NCBI RefSeq assembly: GCF_037038585.1
Contig: NC_092524.1
Coordinates: 70,270,552-70,334,551, forward strand
From: Patagioenas fasciata
Lineage: Eukaryota > Chordata > Aves > Columbiformes > Columbidae
Direction: 5' to 3'
Length of the DNA: 64,000 bases
How positions within the stretch are numbered: the stretch's first letter is position 1; every line of letters starts with the position of its first letter. The notes beneath the pieces were generated by a model. The model searched no databases. It saw nothing but the letters and a program-made list of their open reading frames with translations, and was not told where the DNA came from. The translations under genes were made by a program, and so were the position numbers. Below, piece after piece: positions 1-10,488 of this stretch.

Positions 1-2345
1 ATTCTCTGCATCATCTGCAGAAGTCAGACAACTCCTTGGCTTCAATGAAGATCAAATATTAATGCCATATCCCGAGCAGGATTTTTGAAGCTATCAGCAT
101 CTCCTGCTTGTTGAAAACAGCGGCTGAAGAAAACCCTGTACAGAAAAGTCCTTTAAAGGCTGCGATGCTTGCGGATGAAGAGCAGTAGGTTGAGTGTAGT
201 GTCTGAGGAAGTCTGGGGAGGCGATGGCAGGTTGTTCAGAATCCCCTGCCAAGGCATCGCCGTGGAAGCCAGCAGAGGCACGCATTCATTTTCGGGTACG
301 GAGCTCCAACAAGAAGCAGGCTTTGCCAGGCTGGTGTTCCCACCTAATCCCATCCCACAGCCAGCGGCTTAAGAGAGACAAGTTGTGACAAACAGCGACA
401 GCATCGTCAGCCCCAATGAAACCCCCCTAGCAATCTGCCAGCTTCAGGCGGTGGCAGTTTTTTCCAGAAAATCATAACTTATTTTCTCTTTTCCTTTTCT
501 TTACATCTTGCCAACTCTCAGCCCTTGCAGGTGGACACTTGATCTGCTTCTATTGCCACCGCGACACATGAGGGATCCAGGGGACGGGTAGGAGGGAGAA
601 GGGATGAAGACCACGAGAGGGGACGGTTCCTCCAGCCTCAGTGAGGAGGGGCAGGGACATTTCCTAGAGAAGAGGGAGCATTTTCATGCCTTTGGCTGCC
701 TTGTGTTGGTTCATTCCTGGTCTGTTTTCAGCATTAGGACAGAAAAGTGCTGCCTCTTATTGGAGAAGTGGCATAAACTCCAGAAGTGATCTCTGCCAGG
801 GCCCTCTAAACATCCTCCAAAGCAGAAGACACTGCAGACCTGCAAGAGCTGCTGAGAGGAGGGGAAGGAGCCTTTATTTCTGGGTGAAGTTTATGTCCCC
901 ATCTCCTCCTACCACTGCCGGAGGAGACCCTGACGAGGTGGAGATTTCCGCTCGCCTTGTTAAAACAAAACCGCCCCAAACAACAACATTCAACTAAAAT
1001 TTCAACTGGACCTTTTCTACTTGTGTGAAGATTTGAGAGCTCATATCAGGAACATCTTTCTGCATTTCCAGGAGCCTGTGTACCTAAACACCTGCCTGCT
1101 CATCCTTTTCCTGTGTCATCACCTAGTTAAATCTGCTGTCTAAACCCATTTGGAAGGGAGGAATAGGAATTCATGATGCCCAAATTAAATTGCTATTCTT
1201 TAACTAAACATCCTCAATGTCTTTTCCAGCTCTGAAGGAGTAAGCGTGGTCACCGGGGTGTTCACAACCCCATCTCCTCCCCAGCCTGCCCACATCAGCT
1301 GCTGAAAACGCTTAGGAAATAGTAGATAAGCTGGCTAAACACAGGAATGACTGCACTGGGTCAGACCAAAGGTTAGACCGAAGGTTAGACCAGACTAACC
1401 TCCTGTCCCCAAGCATGGCCATGGCCAACCCAGCTCCTTGCTTGGACATCTCCTGAGCAGGAGCTGTGACAAAACTCTTCCATATGCTACAAAACTTATT
1501 TAAAGGGCTGGAGTTTTTCTCCAACACTGCTGGGAATAATAAGGACTATCTAAACTCTTTGGAGAACAGTGGCATAATTTACAACAAAAGTACCTTCAAA
1601 TCCTTCAAGGGACTATAAACACAATATGCATGCCCACCCAGAGACAGACCTCTAGATGTATTTTGTTTCCAAAGCGGACTGCTTTCATTAGGCTGCCTGC
1701 TAATTAAAGGATTTTTTTTCCACCGCTGGATTTACAAACGGTTTTCTTCCTCCTGCCGCTTTCATTGTACATCACAAAGAAACCAGAATGTGTTCTTTCA
1801 AAGTCCTTTAACAATTCCTCACAGCTCCGCGACACCCGAGATCACAAAGAAGTAAAGCGAGAACAAAGTTATAGCAAATGTAAATATTGGCAGGAGCCCG
1901 CGCTCGACGCTGCGGTTCCGCGGGGCTGCTGAGCAATGGGGATGCTGCTCTCCATCGGCAGAGCCCTGCAACTGCTCACACCTGCACCGCACCTGCCTGG
2001 GCCCCACTCACCTGCAGCAAAGGAGGCACAGCAGCCTCCTCTTGTCTCCTAAAAGTAGCCGCAAAACGTGATTAAATACCTATTAGTAGGGAACAGTGTA
2101 GAGACATCTGATGGCATTAACCCTTTAAAAACTATGCCTACCCAAAACTGTTATGCTTATACATGCAAGCAATCTGCATCTGCACTGACTTACGTTGTTC
2201 CAAGGACATCATCGGTGCAGGAAGAATCACAGCTTTAGCAGACTAAGGAAAAAACCAAAGGTCCGGTTTTAGCTCCAAAGCAACACTGCTGCCTTTGGGA
2301 TGATTCCACTGCTCTTCTTCACCATCCACAATCTATATCCGGACT
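1..2345. other. Unique non-coding sequence, no gene seen
   Basis: No open frame here has the look of a gene; the longest are about 60-100 codons with no recognisable domain. The stretch holds one probable old repeat (about 1345-1480, listed separately), a small CpG-rich patch near 1893-1925 and, next to it on the minus strand, a good splice-donor match at 2006-2017 (CTGCAG followed by GTGAGT). Those two could mark an exon edge, but nothing else supports a transcript. Confidence 0.6.
1345..1480 (+). repeat. Old interspersed repeat remnant (amniote-type)
   Basis: The segment opens with a phrase like CTGGGTCAGACCAAAGG, followed by a TCCTGTC and TGGCCA-type sequence in the same order as an interspersed repeat that I recall as common in reptile and bird genomes. 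I cannot name the family. It carries a private 12-bp tandem duplication (GACCAAAGGTTA then GACCGAAGGTTA, 1364-1387). Alignment to a repeat library would settle the family; it is too decayed to have any coding capacity. Confidence 0.4.
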
Positions 2346-2642
2346 GGTGGGGATTGGGCTCTTCTCCCAGGCAGTCAGCAATAGGACACGGGGGCATGGG
2401 CTTCAACTCTGCCAGGGGAAATTGAGGCTGGAGATGAGAAAGCAATTCTGTGCAGAGAGAGTGGTCAGCATTGGAATGGCTGCCCAGGGAGGTGCTGGAC
2501 TCACCGGCCCTGGAGGGTTTTAAACTGAGATTGGCCGTGGCACTTAGTGCCATGATCTGGTCAATGGGCTGGAGTTGGACCAAGGGTTGGACTGGATGAT
2601 CTCTGAGGTCTTTTCCAACCCAGTCCATTCTGGGACTCCGTG
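2340..2642 (+). mobile_element. CR1 LINE, 3' end, second lineage
   Basis: This is the last 300 bp of a CR1 non-LTR retrotransposon in sense orientation. The sequence from GGGATTGGGCTCTTCTCCC to the end matches the copy at 63.16-64.0 kb and the reverse complement of the copy at 56.95-57.35 kb with only scattered differences, and it closes on the CR1-type tail TTCTGGGACTCCGTGA. It is heavily 5' truncated and encodes nothing intact. The 11-bp string TGACTTACGTT occurs at its 3' edge (2641-2651) and again at 2186-2196, so the inserted unit may really begin near 2197 and include about 140 bp of other sequence. Confidence 0.9.
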
Positions 2643-3224
2643 ACTTACGTTTTTTTTACATTATATGAGCCTTGGAAATGCTAACAATATGTTTCTTTCC
2701 TTAATTTCTCCATGACTCTTGGTACGCACACCAGAGCTCACAGACTCCTCCGGGCTGGCCAGGAGTTGTCAGGAATCGGGCTGAACAAGCACAGGACAAG
2801 CAGATCTCTGACAGTGCGGGCAGACCCTCCATCAGAGAAAATGCCCCCATTTCTTAGAGGGAATAGTATGACACAGTGAAATTAAGTGCCTCTGTCAAAA
2901 AAGAACGCCATTTGTGGAGCGTGTAGGTATTTACCTTTCACAAAGGGATTGCTAAAACCTGCTTTATTCCAGCAAGATGTCACTAACGTCATACAGGTGC
3001 CAAAAGCTTTCCTGTCGCCTGTGCCCGACAAGCTGTCACCGCTACCCTTGTCTAGCAAATAATAAACACGGTTCAAAATGATAAACGGGTCTGTCTTCCA
3101 GATGGAAATGCACAACGTGGGCACCCTTGCCCTGTCTGACACATCAGTGTGGGGAAGAGCCAGTGCCCTGGCTGCAGCAGAGGGACTTCTGTTGGGGAGG
3201 CTGTTTTGGGGCACAGGCTCCAAA
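2643..3224. other. Unique non-coding sequence
   Basis: Between two CR1 copies. No repeat, tandem array or credible coding frame recognised. A long minus-strand open frame running from 3460 down to 2882 exists only because the antisense strand of the neighbouring CR1 is GC-rich and low in stops; it has no recognisable domain. Confidence 0.55.
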
Positions 3225-3762
3225 AAACGAGAAATGCAGAAGAGATTGTGAAGCACCAAAGGAGATGTGGTTCTGCCTGGTGAGGCCACATCTGGAGTTC
3301 TGGGTCCAGTGCTGGGATCCACAGTCAAAGGACATGGAATTACTTGGGAGTCCAGCAAAGGGACACAAAGATGCTGAGGGGACTGGAGCATCTTTGTGAT
3401 GAGGAGACACTGGGAGAGCTGGGGTTGTTCAGCTGGAGAAGCTGAGAGGGGTCTGATCAATGGGATCAGTATCTCAGAGTGGGTGTCAGAGGATGGGCCA
3501 GACTCTGTTCAATGGTGCTCAATGCCAGGGTGAGGGGCAACGGGCACAGACTGAAACACAGGAGGCTCCATCTGAACATGAGCAGAAACTTCTTTGCTGG
3601 GAGGTGCCAGAGCCTGGCCCAGGCTGCCCAGAGCGGGTGTGGAGTCTCCTTCTGTGAGACATTCAAACCCGCCTGGACCCACCTGTGTGATCTGCTCTGG
3701 GAGAGTTGGACTGGGGGATCTCCAGGGGTCCCTTCAACCCCAAACACTCTGTAAATCTCTGA
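3225..3762 (+). mobile_element. CR1 LINE, older 3' part
   Basis: A sense CR1 piece covering the end of ORF2 and the 3' untranslated region. It aligns to the other copies through the segment for RPHLE (GTGAGGCCACATCTGGAGTT), the CAGGGTGAGGGGCAACGGGCACA segment that in intact CR1 encodes the RTRGNG region, and the tail CCCAAACACTCTGTAAATCTCTG. It is clearly more diverged than the neighbours and its frames are broken. The 5' edge is fuzzy. It lies tail to tail with the next CR1, separated by 136 bp. Confidence 0.85.
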
Positions 3763-3897
3763 CATGCCCATGGCCAGGCAGGGACCTGTGTGGCCACCAC
3801 TGCCACATGGTCCATGGTTCAGAGGCTTCACCATGACCCTGTCACCTGCCACTTTCCCATTTATGGAGAAGCTGGATCTGCACAGCTCCATTTCACA

Positions 3898-4792
3898 CGG
3901 AATCCCAGAATGTGAGGAGTTGAAGGGACCTGGAAAGCTCATCCAGTGCAATCCCCCCATGGAGCAGGAACACCCAGCTGAGGTTCCACAGGAAGGTGTC
4001 CAGGCGGGTTTGAATGGCTGCACAGAAGGAGACTCCACAACCTCCCTGGGCAGCCTGGGCCAGGCTCTGACACCCTCACCCCCAACAAGTTTCTTCTCAC
4101 ATTTAAGTGGAATCTCCCGTGTTCCAGTTTGCACCCATTACCCCTTGTCCTGTCACTGGTTGTCACCCAGAAGAGCCTGGCTCCATCCTCCTGACACTGC
4201 CCCTTTCCATATTGATCCCCAGGAATGAGTCCCCCCTCAGTCTCTTCTTGTCCAGCTCCAGAGCCCCAGCTCCCTCAGCCTTTCCTCACACGGGAGATGC
4301 TCCACTCCCTTCAGCATCTTGGTGGCTGCGCTGGACTCTCTCCAGCAGTTCCCTGTCCTTCTGGAGCTGAGGGGCCACAACTGGACACAATATTCCAGGT
4401 GTGGTCTCCCCAGGGCAGAGCAGAGGGGCAGGAGAACCTCTCTGACCTACTGACCACCCCCTTCTAACCCACCCCAGGTACCATTGGCCTTCCTGGCCAC
4501 AAGGGCCCAGTGCTGGCTCATGCTCACCCTGCTGTCCCCAGGACCCCCAGCTCCCTTTCCCCTACACTGCTCTCCAATAGCTCATTCCCCAACTTACACT
4601 GGAACCTGGGGTTGTTCCTGCCCAGATTCCAGACTCTACACCTGCCCTTGTTCTATTTCATTAAATTTCTCCCTGCCCAGCTCTCCAGCCTGTCCAGGTC
4701 TCTGATGGCAGCACAGCTTCCAGTGTCACCCACTCCTCCCAGCTTGATGTCACCAGCAAACTTGCTGAAAGTTACTGTATTCCCTCAAACAT
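3898..4792 (-). mobile_element. CR1 LINE, first lineage, reaches RT active site
   Basis: About 0.9 kb of CR1 in antisense orientation, its 3' end at 3898 (AATCCCAGAATGTGAGG) and its 5' truncation near 4790. Read on the minus strand it covers the reverse-transcriptase C-terminal half and the 3' untranslated region. The active-site region at 4735-4765 reads SKFAGDIKLGGVGDT: the first of the two catalytic aspartates expected in FADD is glycine. Frames downstream are interrupted by stops and indels, so it cannot make a working protein. It pairs in inverted orientation with the CR1 at 3225. Confidence 0.93.
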
Positions 4793-6597
4793 TTCCAAAC
4801 ATGCATCAGTGTGTAGGTACCCAAAGGGATGACGGCAAACTGACATGTCCCTCCCTCTGCCCCCATGCTTTGTGATATCAATGTTTTATCATCTTGGATC
4901 ATGCTGAATCCAGAGATACTGGCAGCTCTCACAGCCTCCTAAAGTAATCCGTGGTGTGGAATGATGGAGACAGAGCTGCAGCAGAGAGGGAGGCGTGAGG
5001 GGCGGAGCAGTCCTCGAGGCACCGTCCCTTTGGGAGTCCCAGTGCATTTACAGGCTTTACAGCATCTCTCCATCCCCACATTGGTAAGATACCTCACCCC
5101 TTCACAAAGGAGAAAAAGCACATCTATATATATAAAATACATATTTTAAACATACATATACACACCTCTGTATGGGGAGAGAAAGAGAAGCAGAAGGAAG
5201 AGGAGAAAACCAGCAGTCAGGATCCAGCCCAACAGATGTATTAAGCACATACCTGTCCCACCAACTCCTCTGCCAGCCTGGCACTAGTATTAAGAAAGAA
5301 AAGTCTGGCTCTCAGCAGCATGCATCAGTGCTTCAATGACCTTAAAACGACATTAATTTGTTGCAGCTTCTTAAAGTAGATTTCAATTACAGCAGATTTT
5401 TTAATACCAGTGGGGAAAACACAGAAGCCTGTCAGTATTGGCTGGTTTGAAATGTGATGTAATTATCATCAAGCCTTAGTAAAGGATTTTAAATTAAAGA
5501 CAACTTGGTCTGTAAATACTTTGTGTCTAGATTATTGTTCTCTTTTCCTAATGGCTTTTGGCATAGGCCTTGTCAGTGGTTTATTGTACAACCCTTTGGC
5601 TGTGACAGTGTCTTCTATGAATAAATCATACACTTCACTAAGCACCAGACGATGGCAAAATGCAACAGCAGATGAAATAAGCAATAAAGAACCATTACAG
5701 CTGCCTGTTCTCCTCTGCAGGTTTACATCACCAGCTGATTTAATTTCCTATTTGTAAAGGCGTAGCTCACTGCAACGCCATTATGAAATAAAATCATAGA
5801 TGTTCGCATGGGCACAAACGAGAAGCGAGGCACCTGCCTGGTTACGAGGCATTTCCTCCCTCAGCAGTGCTGCTCAGCATCGCGTTTGTACGCTTGGGTC
5901 AGAACGATGCTGGAGGATTTGCGGGGGATAAAATATCTTGGGCGTATTACAGGCCACACAACACCAGATCTGTGTGCATGCTGCTGTTCAAACCTGCTTT
6001 TATCACACAAACAGAAAGTAACCACAAGGGGAAGGGATTAAATATGCTACACGTGCATTTCTGTTCTGGACTCACTGGTGACATTGAGCCTGTGTAGCTC
6101 TGGAGCTGGAAATGGAGCTCAGGACCTCGGTGTGCAGCACCTTAAGAGTGACAACCAGCTGAGGTCTGTTCTCCTAAGCATGGAATGACGAGGCTGCACG
6201 ACTTGCTCTGGGACACGAGGGATGGGAAGAGCAAGGCTGGGGGTATAACTCAGCCCCTGTTTGCTTGTCCACTGCCTCCTTCCAGCTTAACACCTTCCTG
6301 ACACGTCAGGGCCATGCGAAAGGTCAGCAGGGTGGTGGCAAATCAAAGCTTTGGGGGACATGACCGTGCACTAGGAACAGAACCACCCGTAACAGCTGTA
6401 GCAGCTGCTCTGCTCTGGTAACATGGTGCTCAGTAGAATTGATTTTGGTCTCCATTAACTTTCCCCAAGTTATCTTCTTCATAAGAGTGAGCGGCTGTAA
6501 CCCTGCGGACACTTTCGCTGACCACATTTATTCCTGAAGAGCTCTGAGTGGACGTGCTGTGGTGCTGTGCCACAGCCTGGCACCACTGTGAGGGCAT
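4793..6597. other. Unique sequence with a conserved-looking AT-rich block
   Basis: No gene seen. The first part holds a short AT-rich run (5123-5165). From about 5340 to 5790 the sequence becomes evenly AT-rich, CpG-poor and free of recognisable repeats, with many TAAT/ATTA and TGATGTAATTATCATCA-type motifs, the texture typical of conserved non-coding enhancers. 5800-6597 is ordinary unique sequence with no supported feature. Confidence 0.5.
5340..5790. promoter_or_regulatory. Candidate conserved non-coding element
   Basis: Judged by texture only: about 450 bp without repeat sequence, moderately AT-rich, with dense homeodomain-type cores (TTAATTT, GTAATTATC, TTTAAATTAAAG) and clean unique flanks. 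No coding frame fits. Whether it is conserved can only be learned by comparing bird genomes; nothing in this single sequence proves regulatory function. Confidence 0.25.
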
Positions 6598-7067
6598 TGG
6601 GTTTGCATGGCAAGGTTTTGTAGCTGGGGGCTACAGGGGTGGCTTCCATGAGAAGCTGCAAGAAGCTTTCTCCATGTCTGAGAGAACCAATGGCAGCTGG
6701 ATCCAAGATGGACCCACCCCTGGACAAGGTCAAGTCCATCAACAATGATGCTGCTGCCTCTGGGATAACATATTGAAGAAGCAGGGGAAAAAAATCTGTG
6801 CAATGGCAACTTCATCCAGAGAGAGGAGTGAGAATACGTGAGAGAAATAACTGAGGACACCAGGGTCAGTGCAGAAGGGGGGCAGGAGATGCTCCAGGTG
6901 TCGGAGCAGAGGTTCCTGCAGCCCATGGTGGTACCTGCAGAGTGACCTCCCTGTCCTCATCCCCACCCACAAGCCTTGCGTTTTATTTTCTCTCCCCTGT
7001 CCAGCTGAAGAAGAGGAGTGAAAAAGCAGCCTTGGTGTGCCGGGGTCCAGCCAGGGCCAAACCACCA
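6598..7067 (+). mobile_element. Endogenous-retrovirus LTR, internally deleted
   Basis: The segment begins TGGGTTTGCATGGCAAGG and ends CCAGCCAGGGCCAAACCACCA, both matching, from memory of the family, the outer ends of a long avian endogenous-retrovirus LTR. A TATA-like promoter stands at 6765-6777 (TAACATATTGAAG) followed by the GTGAGAATACGTGAGAGAAA segment typical of the family. The family normally has a long GC-rich middle part; here the sequence passes directly from the CTGCAGCCCATGG segment (about 6920) to the distal ACCTCCCTGTCCTC segment (about 6945), so most of the middle is missing. No internal retroviral genes flank it and no clean target-site duplication is visible. Confidence 0.75.
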
Positions 7068-9604
7068 CGGTAAGCAGAACAAATTCTATCGAGAAAAAAA
7101 TCCAACTGAAAAATTCATCCATTTACTGACACATTTAAATAGAATTCTACATGCCCCTCCCTCTATATCTCCTCTCCGGAGGAAACTACCATCCATGCTA
7201 TTCAGCTGTTTTATCAAGGGAAAACAGTGGGGACAAAGATGAGAAAGTGGATCCTAGACCCAAGCTCACCCATCTGCAGACACTCACTTCTGCGCCTGCA
7301 TTCGGAGCGCCGGCCATCCCGTCGGGCGATCGGCTCCTCAGTAACCCTGCCAGCCAAAAAATGTCTGGCAACACAAAGAAATCTGGACTTCTCAGGCCTT
7401 TCCACGACATTGGAGATGAAACTGGTGGGGCACGGGGGAAAGGAAACGTCACTGTGGGGTGTGTTCCCTGCTCCCAGACAGCACCCAGTGGAAGGCTGTG
7501 ATTTACCTTAGCGCCAGAAAAGTCACTTCGCCAGCGTTGTATCTCCAGGCTCCTCTTGCTCCCCACAACACAGAGAAGCGTCCCAGTGCAGCCCTGGCCG
7601 ATACATCTGGCTTTATTATAGAGGCTGTTTCTGCTCAGGTTACTCAATTAGAACGAGCATCTGCTTCGTTTGCCAGCCTCGTGCAGCCCATTGCACACAC
7701 ACTCCCTGGGCAGCCGCGTTTCCAAACCTCAGCCAGCTGCAGGATTTGCAGGGGGGTTTTACCTGATGGCTGGAGACAGCTGCCAACAGAGCCTGGAGTT
7801 TGCAAAGTGCCACAAAAATACCTTTGTCTCCAGCTATGACCTGGTCAGGAGCCATGAATTCCTGCTGCAATTTAATACCTGGTGACGCAGAGGTTGTGTT
7901 TTTAATGCTGCACCACTGCTGTTTGCTTCACTGAAACCTTATTGGTGAGTATGAACGTATAAAACTCGCAAAGAATTACGTAATTTCCATGTAAATGGTA
8001 AACTACAGCTCCTACATTCATCCAGGAAGGCATTTTTGGTTTATTGGCAAAGCACAAGCACAGAGCTTTCAAAACATAATTTTAATCTAGCTAAGATAGG
8101 CAAATGGAAAGCTCACAGCTACAGACTGATTTATATTTGCCTCCAGCTTCTGTTAAACTAATAGAAACCCCAAGAGCTGCTGCAGACAGGGACAGTTTCC
8201 CTGACACCACCTTCGGTGCAGGGTCCTGCTCTTTTGACACCTGTTTGGGGTCAGCCCTCTGGCTCCAAGAATTAAGCTGACCCCATACATCATTTCATCC
8301 AGATCTTGCTAGTCATTTTCCAATCTTAAACTGCAAATTCGAGGATTAGCAGGTAACTGCTAACGATCACCTGGTGAGCTCAGTGAGAACAAAACGGTGC
8401 TGTCAAACCAGCCTGCTTCACCAAAATTTACCTTATGCAAATTCTTTATTAAGTCTTTCAGCTCGAGTGCTCATCCCTTTGCAAACTGTGGTGTCCGCTG
8501 CTGTTCTCAGCAAGGGCGGGAGGAAGGAAAAGCACGCGGAGCTCCAGCCACCCCTGAAGGCACCACCCACGTGTCCCCATCCGCGTCCACCCATGGTGAC
8601 CCAGGGGTTCCCTGGGGCTCCTCTTGCAGCCCACGCAGCTGCACCTCCGAGCACTTTTCTACCTGACCCTCGCTTTGTGCTTTCATCTTTCTCCTTTTTC
8701 CTCTGTGCTTCCAGTATTCTCCTACGCTCTATTTTTCGGAGAGCTGGTCCACTTTTTACTTTCTGTACAATTGCTTTTTGCTCACAGTCAATAAAAGAGC
8801 TCATGATTTAGCCACTGTGGTCTCTTACTACCCTTGTTATTGCTCCTCTGCACCGGGATGGATTTTATGTGTGCCCTTAAGAGCATTTTCAAAGAACTGC
8901 CAGCTTTCCTGAACTTGTTTCATGTGGGCTTGGTTCCCAAAGGACCTTACCCACCAGTTCCGAGTTTACTGAACTCGGCCCTGTTGAAGGTCACCAGTGG
9001 TTTTTCCCTTGGGTTTGGGGAGGTGCTTTTTTTGCTGTTTGTGGTTTGGATTCATTTGTTTGTTTTCCATTTTCTGCACTTTTCTCTCTTCCATAGCCTT
9101 CCTGCAGCGTGTGACCTCTGTATTTCACGGTCATGCTCACGAGCTGCCTCCTACCTTCATTCTCAGCCAATTTATCCTGCTGCTCAGAACCAAAGCTGGA
9201 AGCTCCCATTTTCTTAGCCAAGTTGCATATTTGAATATTAGCTCCACCACCTCCTCCTGGATGGCTCAGTAGGCCTTCAGAGGAGGGAGAAACAGAAAAA
9301 ATCCTGCAGTTTTGCTGTCCTTCCTATGGATAATAATTGTGCAGATACTTGCAAGCCAGAGAAGCCAATCCATTGATTTTTCAGTACATTGCAGAACTGA
9401 GAAGGGTTTTTTTGTGGGGTTTGCAGGAGGAGGGTTGCCTGGTACCAGAAGTGTGGTTAAGTACCAAGCCACCACAAACGTTATCACAATGAGCCCTTAG
9501 TCACTTGTCACCATCAGCCCAGGGACAAGCTGACAGCATCTCAGCATCTACCCCTAGACCAGTCTACTGTGTATGTGGGGTCAGCCCGGGATTCAGAATT
9601 CCTT
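7068..9604. other. Unique non-coding sequence
   Basis: About 2.5 kb with no supported gene. A small CpG-rich patch lies at 7288-7340 (several CG dinucleotides around GGAGCGCCGGCCATCCCG) without any other promoter sign. Open frames of 90-149 codons at 7.2-7.6 kb overlap on both strands and none has a recognisable domain. T-rich runs occur near 9020-9080 and 9400. The rest is ordinary AT/GC-mixed sequence. Confidence 0.55.
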
Positions 9605-9921
9605 CACAGAATCACAGATGGTTTGGTGTTGAAGGACCTTCCCAGCTCCCCAGTGCCACCCCTGCCATGACAGGGACATCTTCAGCAGCTCAGGTTGCTC
9701 AGAGCCCCGTCCAGCCTGGTCTGGGATGTCTCCAGGGATGGTTCAGCCACCACCTCTCTGGCCAACCTGGGCCAGGCTCTCACCACCCAACAATTCCTTC
9801 CCCATGTCTGACTTGAATCTCTCTCCTTTAGTTTAAATCATCACCACTTGACCCGTTGCAACAGGCCCTGCTCAAAAGTCTGTCCCCGTCTTTCTCGTAG
9901 GCCTCTTTTAAGTATTGATAT
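9605..9921 (-). mobile_element. CR1 LINE, older copy
   Basis: Antisense CR1 starting with its 3' end CACAGAATCACAGATGG and running through GAAGGACCTTCC, CCGTCCAGCCTGG, CCAACCTGGGCCAGG to CCCTGCTCAAAAGTCTGTCC, the order found in classic CR1. It is from a different and older branch than the abundant first-lineage copies; the closest relative in this window is the fragment at 36.59 kb and, in opposite orientation, the one at 51.99 kb. No coding capacity. Confidence 0.88.
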
Positions 9922-10153
9922 ATGCCTTCCTATATACCTTCTTAGGTATATACCTTCTTTATAATTATATACTTAGGTATATGAACAGGAAATTAATTTC
10001 TCTTGGAGTCATCTCCCATTTCCCCTACGTCCCTACATTACCTTCTATATGGGACTTTCAAAATAAGCAGCAGTAGTGTGCCAAAGGCTTACTGGATAGG
10101 GAAATGGGAAAGAGAAAATCTCAGTTCCCCCCTCAAGCATCTACACCTTTGAC
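9922..10153. repeat. AT-rich palindromic short repeat and spacer
   Basis: A 13-bp unit TATATACCTTCTT occurs at 9931-9943 and again at 9947-9959, 16 bp apart, and the join forms a perfect 12-bp palindrome AGGTATATACCT at 9944-9955; AGGTATAT recurs at 9975. The remainder of the stretch is plain sequence leading into the next CR1. Confidence 0.6.
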
Positions 10154-10488
10154 CTCATTCCTGGGGATCAACATGGAAAGGGGCAGAATCAGGAGGATGG
10201 AGCCAGGCTCTTCTGGGTGACAACCAGTGACAGGACAAGGGGCAATGGGTGCAAACTGGAACACAGGAGGTTCCACTGAAGGAGGAGAAGCAACTTGTTT
10301 GGGGTGAGGGTGTCAGAGCCTGGCCCAGGCTGCCCAGGGAGGTTGTGGAGTCTCCTTCTCTGCAGCCATTCAAACCCGCCTGGACACCTTCCTGTGGAAC
10401 CTCAGCTGGGTGTTCCTGCTCCATGGGGGGATCGCACTGGAGGAGCTCTCCAGGGCCCTTCCAACCCCTCACATTCTGGGATTCTTTA
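10154..10488 (+). mobile_element. CR1 LINE, first lineage, 3' third
   Basis: Sense CR1 of 335 bp, 5' truncated at CTCATTCCTGGGGATCAA and ending CACATTCTGGGATTCTTTA. It contains the tract for the last residues of ORF2 (RTRGNG-type segment at about 10230) and the whole 3' untranslated region, nearly identical to the copies at 20.5, 34.1, 46.3, 52.3 and 59.0 kb, which marks it as young. It has no intact reading frame. Confidence 0.93.

Noticed and set aside
2882..3460. 192-codon minus-strand open frame
   Set aside because: Largely antisense to a CR1 copy; no domain, no codon pattern and no conserved counterpart among the other CR1 copies.
3466..4134. 222-codon minus-strand open frame
   Set aside because: It joins antisense and sense CR1 sequence across the tail-to-tail pair, so it is an accident of two insertions.
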